Assembly (NCBI GenBank): GCA_963920635.1
Contig: OY987298.1
Span: 124,567,735-124,631,734 of the forward strand
Source: Pseudeuparius sepicola
Taxonomy: Eukaryota > Arthropoda > Insecta > Coleoptera > Anthribidae
Length of the DNA: 64,000 bases
Reading direction: 5' to 3'
This document shows positions 1-11,449 of this stretch, one piece after another (the stretch's first letter is position 1; each line of letters begins with the position of its first letter). Made by a program: the position numbers and the translations under genes. Under the pieces are notes generated by a model, which was given only the letters and a program-made list of their open reading frames with translations, had not been told where the DNA came from and searched no databases.

Positions 1-526
1 GAATTTGTAAATTTGAATCTCAAATAACCACTGACAAAGCCCCAGAGCAATGGTTTTTCCTGACAACTTAAAAAAGTTGTCCTTTAATCAGTTTGTTTCA
101 GGTTCCAGATGAATTTCCGACAATACCTATCCAGGTTGTTCTGTTCAACCGATTCTGTAATTGTAGCAATTAGTTAATTCGGCTTTGATAACTAGGCAAC
201 CAACTTCAACTTAACTTTAATAAAATTATCAACTCTACCAATACCAAAATAGTCAAACCTCGAGTCAAACTCTAAGTAAATACCACCAAGAACGTGCTGT
301 AGCGAAAGGTAATAAAACGAACGAGATTTGACAAAGAGGAGCGAGAGAGTGAATCAGAGAAAAAAGAGCGAGATCTCGCTCGATACAGCGAGCTGTGGCA
401 ACGCCGAGTGGCGCTACTCGACGAAACAAATGGCGACTTATTATTATATAGGGGGTGTTCTGTGGTTATAGGTATGTCAGTTTCTGACACCTATTATAAC
501 CTGTATTAAATATTCGGCTTTATTAC
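1..526. other. No recognised gene
   Basis: AT-rich sequence. The only local oddity is a purine-rich, CpG-containing stretch at about 310-430; the frame it leaves open on the minus strand (272-490) matches nothing I recognise and has no start context or splice signals that I trust. Confidence 0.5.
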
Positions 527-533
527 CTTTTAC

Positions 534-717
534 CGTTGACTCACGTGTTTATAAGACTTCTCACGGCTATACCTAGCTTAATATTTTCTAATATAGATGG
601 CAATGATGGCCAACAATGTGTTTTCCATTGTATTTTGTCTCCGGAAATCATATGGTGAGGCATACAACTGTCAAACATGACAGCTGTGAGCAGTCTTTAT
701 TAATACGTCAGTCAACG
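534..717. mobile_element. MITE copy A, CGTTGAC termini, 7-bp TSD
   Basis: The 184-bp element starts CGTTGACTCACG and ends with the inverse, CGTCAGTCAACG. The arms share the word AGACTTCTCACGGCT (left) and its complement GAGCAGTCTTTAT (right). It is flanked by the direct repeat CTTTTAC at 527-533 and 718-724, which reads as a target-site duplication. A second copy, in opposite orientation, lies at 7288-7468. No coding capacity. Confidence 0.85.
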
Positions 718-784
718 CTTTTACGTACTTTTTTCTTTGCGGCCAATAATTCGCAGTTTCAGAGCTTTTATAGGTAAGTATATT

Positions 785-985
785 TGTTTGTGATAATATG
801 AAATTTCCATATTCATGAAGAAAATCGTATGCACAATTGCAGAAGAATAAACACTATTTCGGAATTACGGGATGATCTGTCCAACCAGTTGAAGAAGCGA
901 GCATTCTACAGATATTATATTTTGGAAGAGTATTTTGTAACCTATGCAACTTGGTATGCAAGAATAAAAATAGAAAAATTTGTTT
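785..985 (+). repeat. Dispersed repeat, copy 1 of 2
   Basis: This roughly 200-bp stretch recurs in inverse orientation at 49240-49445. Shared words include TGATAATATGAAATTT, GAAGAAAATCGTATGCAC, GATGATCTGTCCAACCAG and AGAGTATTTTGTAACCTATG, with moderate divergence and small indels. There is no convincing open frame, so the family could be noncoding or a decayed element. Confidence 0.7.
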
Positions 986-1843
986 AAAGCCCAAAGCGAA
1001 CCAATGGTGCACTATATAAAGAAGAGTTTTCTATTTAGGTACTTACTTACACTACAACTACCTAGTAATGGACTTCATTTCAAACCAATAGGTACCAAAA
1101 TACCTCGCAAAATACTCTTGCTTGCTTTTTAGACTAGCTTTTCCGAGAGCTTTTCTTAAGAAAATCTATGGAAATATTCTCAAATTATCTATCTATATTG
1201 TCAAATTAAACTATCTTAATCTATGGAAATACTGCCAAATTAATGGGGCACAACAAACAAACATTTTATTTTGTATATTAAATTGGGTGTTGGGGGTAAC
1301 AAACACGTTTGCATGTTTTTATTTGATAAAAAATTCTGCAACAATGGTATTTTTAACTACCCTGTCGATTTTTTCTACGACTGTAAAGAAATGGCCTAAT
1401 TTTAAGTTCGTTTTTAATTAGGAAATGTACTTAATTGTACACGGTTGTCAGCAATCGGTGCGGGAATGTTATTGTGCACGGGTTGTCACAGGAAACGGTG
1501 CGGGAATATCATTATGCAGGAGTATGGTATGCCAGTTCAGTTTTGTTGATTTATGTCTATTTTCGTATATTTTTAAACTGAAAAAATTAAATTAGTTAAA
1601 TACCTATAACAAAAGTGAACAGTTCCAGAGCCAATAAGATAGAATTGACACTACGCATATTTTGGAAGCTGCAAATGTGACGGCAGAAATTTGGGAAATG
1701 AATACCATTCCGTGCTAGTTACCTTTACAATATACCTACTATAATAAATAGGTAACATATCAACACTGTTTAAATCGCTAAGTACTACCTATTTCATGTA
1801 ATAAATATATTTTTTATACTGGGATAAAAATACAATATAAATA
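986..1843. other. No gene; imperfect short duplication at 1440-1530
   Basis: AT-rich and noncoding. At 1440-1530 a unit containing CACGGTTGTCAGCAATCGGTGCGGG is followed by a diverged second copy (words GGTGCGGGAAT...ATTATGC). The open frame at 1122-1421 is a low-complexity chance frame. Confidence 0.45.
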
Positions 1844-2563
1844 CAGGGAGAGTTTTTTTTGATGATCAGTATGGGGATCTCGGAAACTAGCGGAGATAGA
1901 AGGAAGGTTAAATGGGGAATTGCAGTTTTGTAGGCCCCATTTTACCCGCATTGTGGATTTTTGAAAAAAGTAATGGCTTATTAGATATTTTGAAAAAACA
2001 AAATTTTTGCGATTTATTCTAATCCGTCTTAGCTTAGATAAAAAGTGTTAATACAAAAGTTGGAGGTAATTGTGTCCCTAATGCGGTTATCTTGTCGTAT
2101 TTTCCGTGACAGCTGCCATTTTCGAGATGACACAACCTTGTGTTTTTTTAAATGGAAACCATAGTTTGCCATGGTCTAAAAAAATCAGGCATTTTTAAAG
2201 CTTTCCGACGATATAATATGGTTGTTTGGAAAAATAATGGAAATAACTATGGTTTCCATTTAAAAAACTCAAGTTTGTTATATCTCGAAAATGGCAGCTG
2301 TCACAGAAAGTACGACAAGATAACCGCATTGGGGACATAATTACCTCTAACTTTCGTATTTACACTTTTTATCTAAAATCAGAAACAACGAAGCTAGATG
2401 GATTAGAATAAATAGTCAACATTTGGTTTTTTCAAAATATCTAGTAAGCCATGACTTTTTTCAAAAATCCACAAGGTGCATTAAATTGGGCCTACAAAAC
2501 TGGAATATCTCCGCTAGTTTCCGAGATCCCCATACTGATCATCAAAAAAAAAAACTCACCCTG
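1844..2563. mobile_element. Fold-back MITE, CAGGGAG/CTCACCCTG ends, TA target
   Basis: Long inverted arms of about 300 bp run from CAGGGAGAGTTTTTTTTGA to the complementary right end, TCAAAAAAAAAAACTCACCCTG. TA dinucleotides flank both ends. Shared arm words include GATGATCAGTATGGGGATCTC and TTTGAAAAAACAAAA. The centre, around 2150-2260, holds a second nested inversion around AAATGGAAACCATAG. The frames at 2152-2633 are shadows of these arms. Confidence 0.8.
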
Positions 2564-4050
2564 TATACATATTCTATATGTTGGACCGAGTGTTGGTCTC
2601 TTCTTTAAAATTGTATTCAAAATTGTGGAATAAAATTTTTACACCTACTTAAATAAAAGACTTTTCTCATCTTCACTTATATCAATGCATTCGGACAAAT
2701 GCATTAGAGTCCATTAGATCATTTTTTGTCAATTTTAATGAATCGTTATTAGGTAGATATGCATTCCAAATGTGGTCTCATTGCATTTTGCCAGGACCTC
2801 TTTCGTAAACTTATGACGAGGCTTACGAGTAAGCTCAGGTATCTGTAATCCATGTTAAGGTCAGCATCGACTAATTGACCTTCAATTAGGTATTGACCCA
2901 CTACTCAATTCTTTTCCCCTAATATTTTCTTACTGTTTTCCACTGTTATCATTATTATTAGGTAGGTATTACATTATCTCATAAATTTCATACCTATAAA
3001 TGAGCTTATTCAGCTCTCTATCTTTTTTATACTTTTCCTGTTCTTGGGCAGCAGTCTCTACAAAAGGAGATTTAGTCATGTTACGGGAAGGAATAGCATT
3101 CCTCTTAATTTTACATTTTTTTCTTGGGCAAATCGAACATTTTCTTTTTAGTTTAATACCTAATCTTCTGAGAAATATTTTAAGCAATTTTTTTTTGTCT
3201 GGATGGTGAATTAATCACAGCGATACCACTTTTGGATCCATTTTTCATAAAGGTTTTTGTTCTTTTGATAAATTAAAAATACTGAAGTGTCTTAAGGAAA
3301 TTTTTGCCTTTTCTAGGTATAATGTGCGATTGAAAAGCCCATAACTAGTTATGGCGTAACTGTGAAACACACCTTCGAACACACCATACTAAATATTATG
3401 TGTTTTTATCTGAAAAGCCACAAAAACCTCAGAAAAAAACGGAATGGGATTGCAACTTGCAACTAATAATCCTTCGGATAGATCATTCGCACTCTATGAC
3501 ATCGTAGGTATATAAGAAACGTCAAATGTGCATGTGCACTTATCTTCTGAGAAATCATGTATTCATATTACCCAAAAACACCCATAGTAAGGCAGCCTTG
3601 ACCTGATGCATCCAAGGGTGCTTAATTCGAGGCTTTATATTTCTAACAGAACACAATTATTTAATCTGGAAATCCTCATATAATAGTTTTCCACCTATAT
3701 ACTTAGGTAAGTTTGTTTCGGTACAATTTCAAACCGTCAGGAGCACGCCCAGTTTCACTTTGATGTCCCAAAAACTAAATGGTGTATCTATGCTCCTGTC
3801 AGTTTCAAACCGAGTTTAAATGGTTTTAAGTTCTGCCAAAACAGAACTTTTAGTCAAATCTTTTAATATTGATATGGAAAATATATTTTCATTTTTATAT
3901 AGATACCTACCTACAAGGGTACCTAGCTACCCTTTGTAGGTATCTACAAGGGTACCTAGCTACCCATCGTAGGTACCTATAGCCTATAAAGCGAGGGATC
4001 TTTGGGTACTTGATTTTTTGTACACCTACTGCCTATTGCAGAAAGCTGCA
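2564..4050. other. No intact gene; possible Cys-rich transposase tail at 2969-3187 (-)
   Basis: Mostly featureless AT-rich DNA. The minus-strand frame at 2969-3187 encodes a basic peptide containing RKCSICPRKK, which recalls the C-terminal cysteine-rich domain of piggyBac-type transposases, but the later cysteines are not in frame. Short duplications of TACCTAGCTACCC...GTAGGTAYCTA occur at 3905-3985. Confidence 0.25.
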
Positions 4051-5158
4051 GTAGGGGAGAGTCGAACAGTGGCCATACAGGTACAGTGGCCACATCGTTC
4101 TAGTTTTCTTATTAAACAAGTAGGTGCTGCTATCTAGTACAGAATGGACCAATGAGAGACCAACTACAGATGCATGTAAACTGTTATTTGATTGTGAAGG
4201 TTTCTGCATAAAGAAAACCTAATCTAGCAATTGGACAGTGCAAGTAAATTTTAAGGTGTAGCTAAAATTAGTGCTTACCGGGACAGGTATAGACTTAAAC
4301 GTCAAATAGTGCTGGTAGCTTATACCTAAAACAGGTAAGTATTTACTGATATAATAATTTTTTGACTTGTTGAAGACTCTCTTGTTGTTTCTTATTTTTG
4401 TCGAAAACATGTGAATGATGGTACAGTGGCCACACTAAATGTAGGTACAGTGGCCACTGCTTTAATAAATACGCGAGGGATGGCCACTGTACCATCATGT
4501 ATTTTCGAATTAGGAAAAAGATGGTGATGAACTTATCGTAAACGATAATAGCAAATATTAGTATACCTAATACCTAAACTCCTTTGTTCTTGTAAAATTT
4601 GCGATAAAAGAACTTAATAATTATGTAGGACGAGTTTTAAAAATTTCATGAAACACTAACGAATTCCATGAGGCGCCATAGCTATTTCACCTATCCCGAT
4701 ATTGCCGATATGACTGTAGTACCAGACGATGATGTTGTACTTCATTTGTGCCAACCTGAAAAAATTGGGGGCACTAACAGAACTGCTAATTTATTTTCAT
4801 TTTCAATAAATATGTCTATGTATATTGTCTGCTAATCTATCTTTGACGTTAAAATGTTTCTAGAGATAAGTTTAAGTTACCTTTTTTCTAGCATATATGT
4901 GTCATTTTGTTAAATATTTCTTTAAAATAAATCATTCTTGCATAAGTCTATTTTTTTACACAGTGGCCACTTTGTTTTACATTTTTAAAAGTAAAATTTT
5001 TCCATTTCAGTATTATTTTTTAGTTGATTGAATTTCAAATCGTATGGGCAAATATAGTGTTTATCCGTTAATGGTACCAGGTTTAATCAAAAAGGATCAG
5101 TATCTTTTTGGATACACGTTTTATAAAAAGATGGCCACTGTTCCAGACTCTCCCCTAC
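4051..5158. mobile_element. Fold-back element with GTAGGGGAGAGTC ends
   Basis: The left end GTAGGGGAGAGTCGAACAG pairs with a right end whose complement is GTAGGGGAGAGTCTGGAACA. Just inside both ends, and again near 4425-4495 and 4960, the word ACAGTGGCCAC or its complement recurs at least eight times, so the element carries many subterminal copies of one motif. The element is about 1.1 kb with no recognisable transposase. The 5044-5439 frame begins inside it and runs into the neighbouring minisatellite. Confidence 0.65.
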
Positions 5159-5174
5159 CTAGTAAATATGCAGG

Positions 5175-5384
5175 TCCTGCATCAATAGGTATTGCATGGT
5201 CCTGCACAGGTACTGCAGAGTCCTGCACATGCACTGCAGAGTCCTGCACATGTACTGCAGAGTCCTGCACAGGTACTTCAGCGTCCTGCACACATACCTA
5301 CTGCACAGTCCTGCATAAGTACTGCAGCATCCTGCCGAAGTACTGCAGATGTCCTGCATACAAATTTGTACACCTACTGCAGAA
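5175..5384. repeat. Minisatellite, ~21-bp unit
   Basis: About nine units of a 21-bp motif (TCCTGCACAGGTACTGCAGAG and variants), the central four almost exact and the outer ones diverged or length-variable. Because 21 is divisible by three, all frames stay open across it and give Cys/Thr/Ser repeats; I do not regard those frames as genes. Confidence 0.9.
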
Positions 5385-6116
5385 CCTGATGAGCCCTCAC
5401 TATAAAGTAAGGACTTACTTTTTGTCTGAAGTTATATGACGTTATTAAGTTTTGTACTGGTTACTTGGAAATTTATACTCTTAAACTCACCGTTGTTGTC
5501 TGAGGTTGTATAGCATGCACCGAGGCATGCACTTTCCTAGACTTGCTACATGACTATTACTAGGACTTGGTATTACTCGAGGTATTACTTGTTAGACTGC
5601 TTCTCTACTATTATTATTTAGGGACTAAAAAACTATTTACACAATAACATAGGTAGGTACACCTTACTTAAAGATTCTGGGGGAATAACCACATATAGCC
5701 TAATTTATGATAACTGCTAATACCTACCTACCTAATGTAAGTTGTTCATTGAGTAGATATTTTTTAGTCTAGGTATCAACATCAACTAAAACAATGACGT
5801 TCGTTATGTTAATTATTTACTTGAGAGTATATAGTCAGGTGCCTAGCTAGGTACAAAGTTTGTTTAAAATTGAAGGATGCTGCAAGCTGAACCTTTAATT
5901 ATTAATTGCAGCAGGGAATCAATATAAAATACTGCAATGCATAATTGTGTTCTGGTGTCTATAAGGGATTACCTAATTATAGACAAATAAACATAATTTA
6001 AATACAAGGAAACGAATTTGAAAAGTTACACCCACTTTCGTAAATGTTTACAACTAGGTGACGACGAGGTGGGCCGAAAACTGAAAATCCTATTAAGAGG
6101 TTACAAAACTACTCAC
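5385..6116. other. Probable first intron of the OSBPL9-like gene, no exon seen
   Basis: This lies immediately 3' (minus strand) of the splice donor at 6111-6116. I find no further PH-domain exon on the minus strand here or further left. The sequence is AT-rich without a clear repeat. Confidence 0.5.
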
Positions 6117-6224
6117 CGTGTAGTAAGATAACAGACCGGAGTTTTCGTCCAGAACGAACCACCTGTACTGCCATCCCTTCATCACGTTAGTCCATTTGCT
6201 CAGCGAGCCCTCCATCACTGCCAT
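6117..6224 (-). CDS. Oxysterol-binding-protein-related protein 9-like, first coding exon
   Basis: The exon encodes 36 residues from ATG at 6224. The start [20 protein letters not shown] continues with [16 protein letters not shown], and then a canonical donor GTGAGTAG follows in phase 0. From knowledge of the family, this is the beginning of the N-terminal PH domain of the OSBPL9/10/11 group (Drosophila CG1513 type), in which the PH domain binds phosphoinositides and a C-terminal ORD moves sterol or phospholipid between membranes at contact sites. [16 protein letters not shown] is nearly invariant in the group. The ORF is too short to stand out by length but the match and the donor make it convincing. 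Later exons are not visible, so the gene either has a long first intron reaching past the left edge of the window or is broken here. Confidence 0.88.
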
Positions 6225-6540
6225 TTTCCGGAAAACCTCACGGACTACACTTTTCTAGGCATTTTTTTGCCCGCGGATAGAACAAATCCGTAAATCATTG
6301 ACGTGTTTATGACATTTAACCTGTGTGCACCCTGTGTGTGTAGCCCGATGACAGGCCGTCAGGCTGCTCGCGGTGCGACACTTGCGCAGTGGGTCAGAAA
6401 TATGTATGTTGTGTTGCCTGCGCCTGGAGATTTCAACCTCAGAATAATAATAATTATTAGTCTGAGATTTCAACCTTCTGCCATGGGCGGGTAAGAGAGG
6501 GATTTTCTTTACTGTTTCTTTCTGTGCCCTGTTGGCTTAG
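6225..6540 (-). promoter_or_regulatory. 5' leader and probable promoter region of the OSBPL9-like gene
   Basis: This GC-richer segment lies directly upstream of the ATG at 6224, within otherwise AT-rich DNA. It contains CpGs (GGCTGCTCGCGGTGCGACAC) and no transposon signature. I cannot place the transcription start; the assignment rests on position and composition. Confidence 0.4.
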
Positions 6541-6808
6541 TATAAATATTATTATTAATATTTATTAGTTTCGTTTCACCCACATTCGGGAATTGAAATT
6601 GATTCAAAGGGCATTTTTTTAGGCTTTACTACTAAGGTACTATCAGCGCCCTGAAGAACTTGCATAGGAAAAATTTTATTCGAAAATATTATTCCAGTTT
6701 TGAATTTTCTCTTACATTTCAACTAAGTCTTATTCCGTTATATTGCAATTTTAGGGGTTCTCCACAATAGACATATTCCTACCCTTTTTCATTTTAATAA
6801 GGATATAA

Positions 6809-6812
<4 letters not shown>

Positions 6813-6890
<78 letters not shown>
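6813..6890. repeat. (AT)n microsatellite
   Basis: An uninterrupted run of about 39 AT dinucleotides. Confidence 0.97.
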
Positions 6891-6896
<6 letters not shown>

Positions 6897-6978
6897 GAAA
6901 CTTAGCGCAATTCACTATTTAAATTAATGTGCTCAAAATCCTTTACGATTTCAAAATAAACTAAAATATACTAAAATA

Positions 6979-7095
6979 TACAGGGAGTTCCATTCTGCAT
7001 GGTGTCAAAGTTGAGAAAATATTGAATTTAAGGCCATGCCTCCGCTGCCGACAACGGCACCCGAAATGAGCACCCGGCAAAGAATTATTAAGTTT
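6979..7095. repeat. CAGGGAGTTCCATTC repeat end next to a GC-rich repeat
   Basis: It opens with TATACAGGGAGTTCCATTCT, the terminus of a family also seen at 42714, 46836, 48043 and 60479. After about 45 bp it changes to a GC-rich segment (CCTCCGCTGCCGACAACGGC), whose inverse copy lies at 13015-13075 and whose core recurs at 8895-9010. Confidence 0.7.
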
Positions 7096-7287
7096 TGCTG
7101 TAACGAAAAATGCCTCTAAAGTTGTTATATCAGCTTTCGGCTTTCAATGAACATGTTTGCACTGTTTTCTAACCTACTCAATGATTTGGCAGATAAATTG
7201 TAAGTTTCGGTATTCTACTTACTTACACTTTTATAATTTTTATGATTAGTTTGGAGGCATTTTTGTTTTCTAAAAATTGACTAGAAC

Positions 7288-7468
7288 CGTTGACTGATAT
7301 ATTATTAAAGACTGCTCACGGCTGTCACGTGTGACACATTTTTGGCTCACCATGCGCTTTCCGGAGATAAAATACAATGCAGAATACATTGTTAGCCATC
7401 AGAGCCATCTGTTTTCCAGGACATGAAGCTATAGCCGTGAGAAGTCTTTATAATTGCGTCAGTCAACG
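7288..7468. mobile_element. MITE copy B, CGTTGAC termini, 7-bp TSD
   Basis: The 181-bp element has inverted ends CGTTGACTGATATATTATTA and its complement, and it is flanked by the exact direct repeat CTAGAAC at 7281-7287 and 7469-7475. It is the same family as 534-717, inverted relative to it, and diverged mainly in the middle. Confidence 0.85.
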
Positions 7469-7830
7469 CTAGAACTTTATGATTTGTGCAACTATCAATG
7501 GCGCGATTTTAGTGCGAATTTTAGAGCTGAAAGAATATTCTTGGTAAGTGACAGTATCTGACAAGTTTATTTGTGAACGTGAAGGCTAAACAATAAAGGT
7601 GGTAACCAAGGCAACGAGTTTGGACTGTGATTGTTGAGATTCAGTACAATATAGGTATAATGAACAACTCATACTACTTAATATAATATAGGTATCTACA
7701 TAATTATATTCTCATTCATTGTAATTAAATTAAGTAGGTAGTGCAAGACAAGGATAACAATAATAATAGAATAATATAGTGTAGGTCAGGTCAGTAGTTT
7801 AGTTAGGGGCACAGAAAATATAGCTATTAT

Positions 7831-8213
7831 AAACAACCAGCAGTAGCACTCCCCTTGGCGGGAAGGTTCTGCGCACCTGTTCGCGCAGCCGCCATATGGG
7901 AATAGATTCTGTCAAATTGATGCAGTGTCGGGGCGATTGGGCAGTTCTTTTTTGGCTGTATGAGAGATATTACAGTGCCGTGGAGTGTGCTTTTTTGTAA
8001 ATTGTGCTTTGTGCTAGTATCTTTAAATAAAGAATCCCAGGAAGGAGTCAAAGCTGCTTGTGCTTACCACCCACTATATACTTTACTAATACTACTCTGT
8101 ATTTCTGAATTGATTTTCCCGACTACACCTCTGACTTCTATTTCACTAATATGGCTCAAGGTCCCTTAATTTGCGAATGATTTCTCAAGAGTAAGATATA
8201 CTGCTGGTTGTTT
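7831..8213. mobile_element. Candidate MITE, AAACAACCAGCAGTA ends
   Basis: The 15-bp word AAACAACCAGCAGTA at 7831-7845 has an exact inverted copy at 8199-8213. A 383-bp interval lies between the outer ends. No clear target-site duplication beyond TAT. The interior is unusually GC-rich on the left (TTCGCGCAGCCGCC) with no recognised coding. Confidence 0.5.
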
Positions 8214-8842
8214 TATATGCTCTGCTATTACGTGGTTAGGGGTCTTGTGACCCCGGTGCGGTGAAGAATCTTTCATGGGGGCCTTCCCTTTTATGTAATC
8301 AAATAAAGATGTTATTTTTCAAATGAAAAAAATGCGGGAAAGTTATTTTTTAAGGTTATTCATTGAGTGTTTCCTGAGTACCAAACCAAAAGATCACACT
8401 TGGACCCCGTTGTAGAACTCTCAATAGGGATGGTTGCTTACTGGTTTTTAACAAAGAAAAAAAACATTTGATAAAAGTTCTAAATAAAAAAAGTTATCGA
8501 CCTTGGCTTATGAATTTCTTTTATAACTTTATTATTTTACAAGTTATATGGGCTCATTAAGCGGCGTCCTCGGCCTAAATTAGAAAAATTGTAGGGAATT
8601 AAGTTACCTATACCTAATACCTATAGCTACCTACAGCTTTTGTTAACATATTTTTTTTTGTTAAAAAATATAAACACGAAACCACCTCTGTTACATTCTT
8701 GATTACGGGGGTTTGAGTGTAATTTTTGGCTGGATACTTTGAAGACCGTCCTAGAACAATTTTCTAAAAAAATCAGCTGGTCCGCGTGACCTATTTTTGA
8801 TTCCGTAATAGTTTTTTACTGAGGACTGAGGATTAATATTAG

Positions 8843-8885
8843 CACAGACCTAGGTATATAGCTTCGAGCTATATATAGGTCTGTG
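8843..8885. mobile_element. 43-bp palindrome flanked by 7-bp direct repeats
   Basis: A near-perfect palindrome: the left arm CACAGACCTAGGTATATAGCT and the right arm AGCTATATATAGGTCTGTG meet at TCG. The direct repeat ATATTAG abuts it on both sides (8836-8842, 8886-8892). It shares its termini with the palindrome at 31718-31752. Confidence 0.75.
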
Positions 8886-8894
8886 ATATTAGGC

Positions 8895-9060
8895 AGTGCC
8901 TCGTGTCTCCGCTGCCGGCAACGGTGCCCGGAAAATAAACTAATGGCTGCCGGCGCCGGTTGCCGCTCAATGTTTATATCGGATGCCGGCAACGGCGCCT
9001 CAAAAATTGACTAGAGGCTGCCGATTTTGAGGGCCCTTACAGGGCCGCACCGTCTACGTG
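8895..9060. repeat. GC-rich internally repetitive segment (GCCGGCAACGGCGCC)
   Basis: Three imperfect copies of a GCTGCCGGCAACGGYGCC word stand out against AT-rich DNA, and related copies occur at 7030-7075 and 13020-13065. No reading frame. Confidence 0.6.
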
Positions 9061-9674
9061 TGCAATGTGTGCGTCGCCACAGAACAAATTTTACTCGTTA
9101 GTCTGTGGCTTCGCACACAGGCGCCAGGTACGAAGGAGCGTCAAAAGATGTCAAAGCACCGAATGGCGACCCAAAGTACCTAATTGGACATTACCTAAGT
9201 TTTTATCTCAAACTTTGAAAACAAGAATCCCGTTAAAAATGTTCAAGATCTCGTATAATAATTTACAAATTTAATAATCTGAAATGAATTATAGAGATCC
9301 AATAGAGAGAATGCAGGCCTTATTATAATCAAAATATAAATATAATCAATCGAGTTGGTAATATTGAAATTCACTTGTCACCTTCCACGATACCTCCCGG
9401 CCATCCGGTTTCATATAGCTGTCCAACAATGGCTATCGTTTATAATTAAAATAAAATATGTCCAATTATCTAGCTTATAAGTGGTGATATGATTGAATGA
9501 TTTAATGTTTTTAATTTAATGTTTTTAACAATTTAATTAAAATAAAAAAATGTTTGCACGAATTACACCTCGTTTTTTCATATTTCATATTTTCTTATTA
9601 TAATCTGCATTTAAACAGGAAAAATCCTATAGAAACAATCCTGCTCGTTTCAAAGGTTGTAAAAAATTAAAATT

Positions 9675-10040
9675 TTGGGAAAATTCTCATTGTATTGGCA
9701 AATTACCGGTCGGTTTGCAAATTTTTTCAACCCTTAAAAGGGGCAGACAAAGAAAACTGTTTACCCCCAAAGTTACCCCCTACCCCCAAGAATGCCCTAT
9801 CTATCTGCAGTATTGGTCTTGTGAAACGAACTGGAAAATTTCGAAAATTCTCATTGTATTGGCAAATTACCGCTCGGTTTGACAAATTTTATTTGTGTTT
9901 CAACCCTTAAAACAGGCAAACAAAGAAAACTGTTTACCTACAAAGTTACCCCTAAGTATGCCCTCTCTAGCTGCAGTATTGGTCTTGTGAAACGGAACTG
10001 GAAAATTTGAAAAATTCTCATTTTATTGGCAAATTAATTT
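9675..10040. repeat. Tandem repeat, ~165-bp unit, two copies plus a partial third
   Basis: The word AAATTCTCATTGTATTGGCA recurs at 9681 and 9845 and, slightly altered, at 10012, giving periods of 164 and 167 bp. The units also share AAAGAAAACTGTTTACC and TGCAGTATTGGTCTTGTGAA. A short array of a satellite-like unit. Confidence 0.85.
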
Positions 10041-10194
10041 TCAGAGTTAGTCTTCAGCCGTAAACGCTCTAAACTCAAAACCGTTGCTGTACCCGCGTTT
10101 CACGAAACCCGAGAAATAAAATTCCTCTTCAACATTCGGTACGTCAAAAAACGTGGCTGGCAAAAGCGTGGCTAAGTTCACACAAACCGCTTCC

Positions 10195-10400
10195 ACCAGG
10201 TCATTATCAAAACACCGAAAAGCATCTAAACGTCTCGAAAAACGACTCGAAAAGCGTCTAAACATATCGAAAAAGACTCAAAAAACGTCTAGGCGTCTGA
10301 GCTATTCGAAAAAGGGCTCGAAAAAGTCTAAGCGACTTGAAAAGCGTCTATGTGACTCTAAAAACATCTAAGCGACTCGAGAAGCGTTCCGAAGAATCTC
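10195..10400. repeat. Degenerate short tandem repeat (CTCGAAAAGCGTCTAA)
   Basis: More than ten diverged copies of a 14-18-bp unit around CTCGAAAAGCGTCTAA. The open frames crossing it encode Lys/Arg/Ser repeats and are not taken as genes. It abuts the fold-back element at 10390-11237. Confidence 0.8.
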
Positions 10401-11237
10401 GAGACGCTTCCCACGAGCGTTCTGGAGCGGATGTGAATTCATCAATATTGCCGGTGAGATGGGAGCTTGACTGTCAACCTCAGAGAAATAACCAAGGATA
10501 GAGGGAGCAACAGCTTCAAAATACATAGGTACGTTTGTAGTCAACCAACATCTTATGCAAATTTACCGTAGTAAACAAACATTAGGCCCGTGTGTACAAC
10601 GTTTACTTGAGATAGGTTATATCCTGAGAAATATCAATTTAGCCACATATCACCCACTCTCTGCGTCCCATTGTATACAAAATCAGTCACTATATCCTAA
10701 ACCCTAATAAATAGCCTATAAATTAACAGAAAAACAATTAAAAACGGGAAAAATGCATACGTAAACAATCGGAAAACTTGACATGCTGGACATACACAAA
10801 ACAAATACCGCTGAGTTAACGGACGCGGCGCCCGCGGCAGGCGCGGCATCAACAGCAGCGTTGCCATGTCGGGCGGTTTGAGGTATCTGTGACTATTTTA
10901 TTAAATTGATAATTAGATACTATAATTACAGAGCAATTTAGTTTTAGTTTAAAATTGTTACATACAAGAAATTAATAACTACATTTTTTAATTTAGCGTT
11001 ACGGGAGGTGTGCCTTCATTGAATCCCATTATTAAACCCTTCTATTTTGAAATGAAATGCTGTAAACAATGGAGTACGTGGCATCACTCAAAAAGATGTT
11101 GGCTTTGTTTACTTTTTGTTCTTACTCCCTCTATCCTTGGTTATTTCTCTGAGCTGTCAACTCACTGACCAGTGGCCATCTTGATGAATTCACTTCCGCT
11201 CCAGAACTCTCGTAGGAACCGTCTCGAGACGTTTCGA
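10390..11237. mobile_element. Fold-back element, ~110-bp inverted arms
   Basis: The left arm contains TCTCGAGACGCTTCCCACGAG, TTCTGGAGCGGATGTGAATTC and GAGAAATAACCAAGGATAGAG; all three recur in inverse order in the right arm (11120-11237). The roughly 600-bp centre is non-repetitive and includes a GC-rich island at 10820-10880. Confidence 0.7.
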
Positions 11238-11449
11238 GCCATCGGACAGAGGGCTCCCCCATCCTCGGCCGCCATAGCGATGTTGGCTGCATTCTTGGTT
11301 ATTTAGTGTGCATTTCAGGGGCGCCATAAAAAATTTTGCACACAGGCGCCACTAAGTATCGGCGCGGCCCTCTGTAAATACCCTTGTAATGCATTACGAA
11401 TGAATGTGCATCATTTTTTAAAATAGGCACACTATTATGTAATTATGTA

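Noticed and set aside
5044..5439. 131-aa Cys/Thr-rich open frame
   Set aside because: It is produced by a 21-bp minisatellite (a multiple of three keeps frames open on both strands) and starts inside a fold-back element.
10866..10882. Possible first exon MSGGL followed by a GTATCT donor on the plus strand
   Set aside because: Good start context in a GC-rich patch, but it lies in the middle of a fold-back element, is only 17 bp, and has no recognisable continuation.
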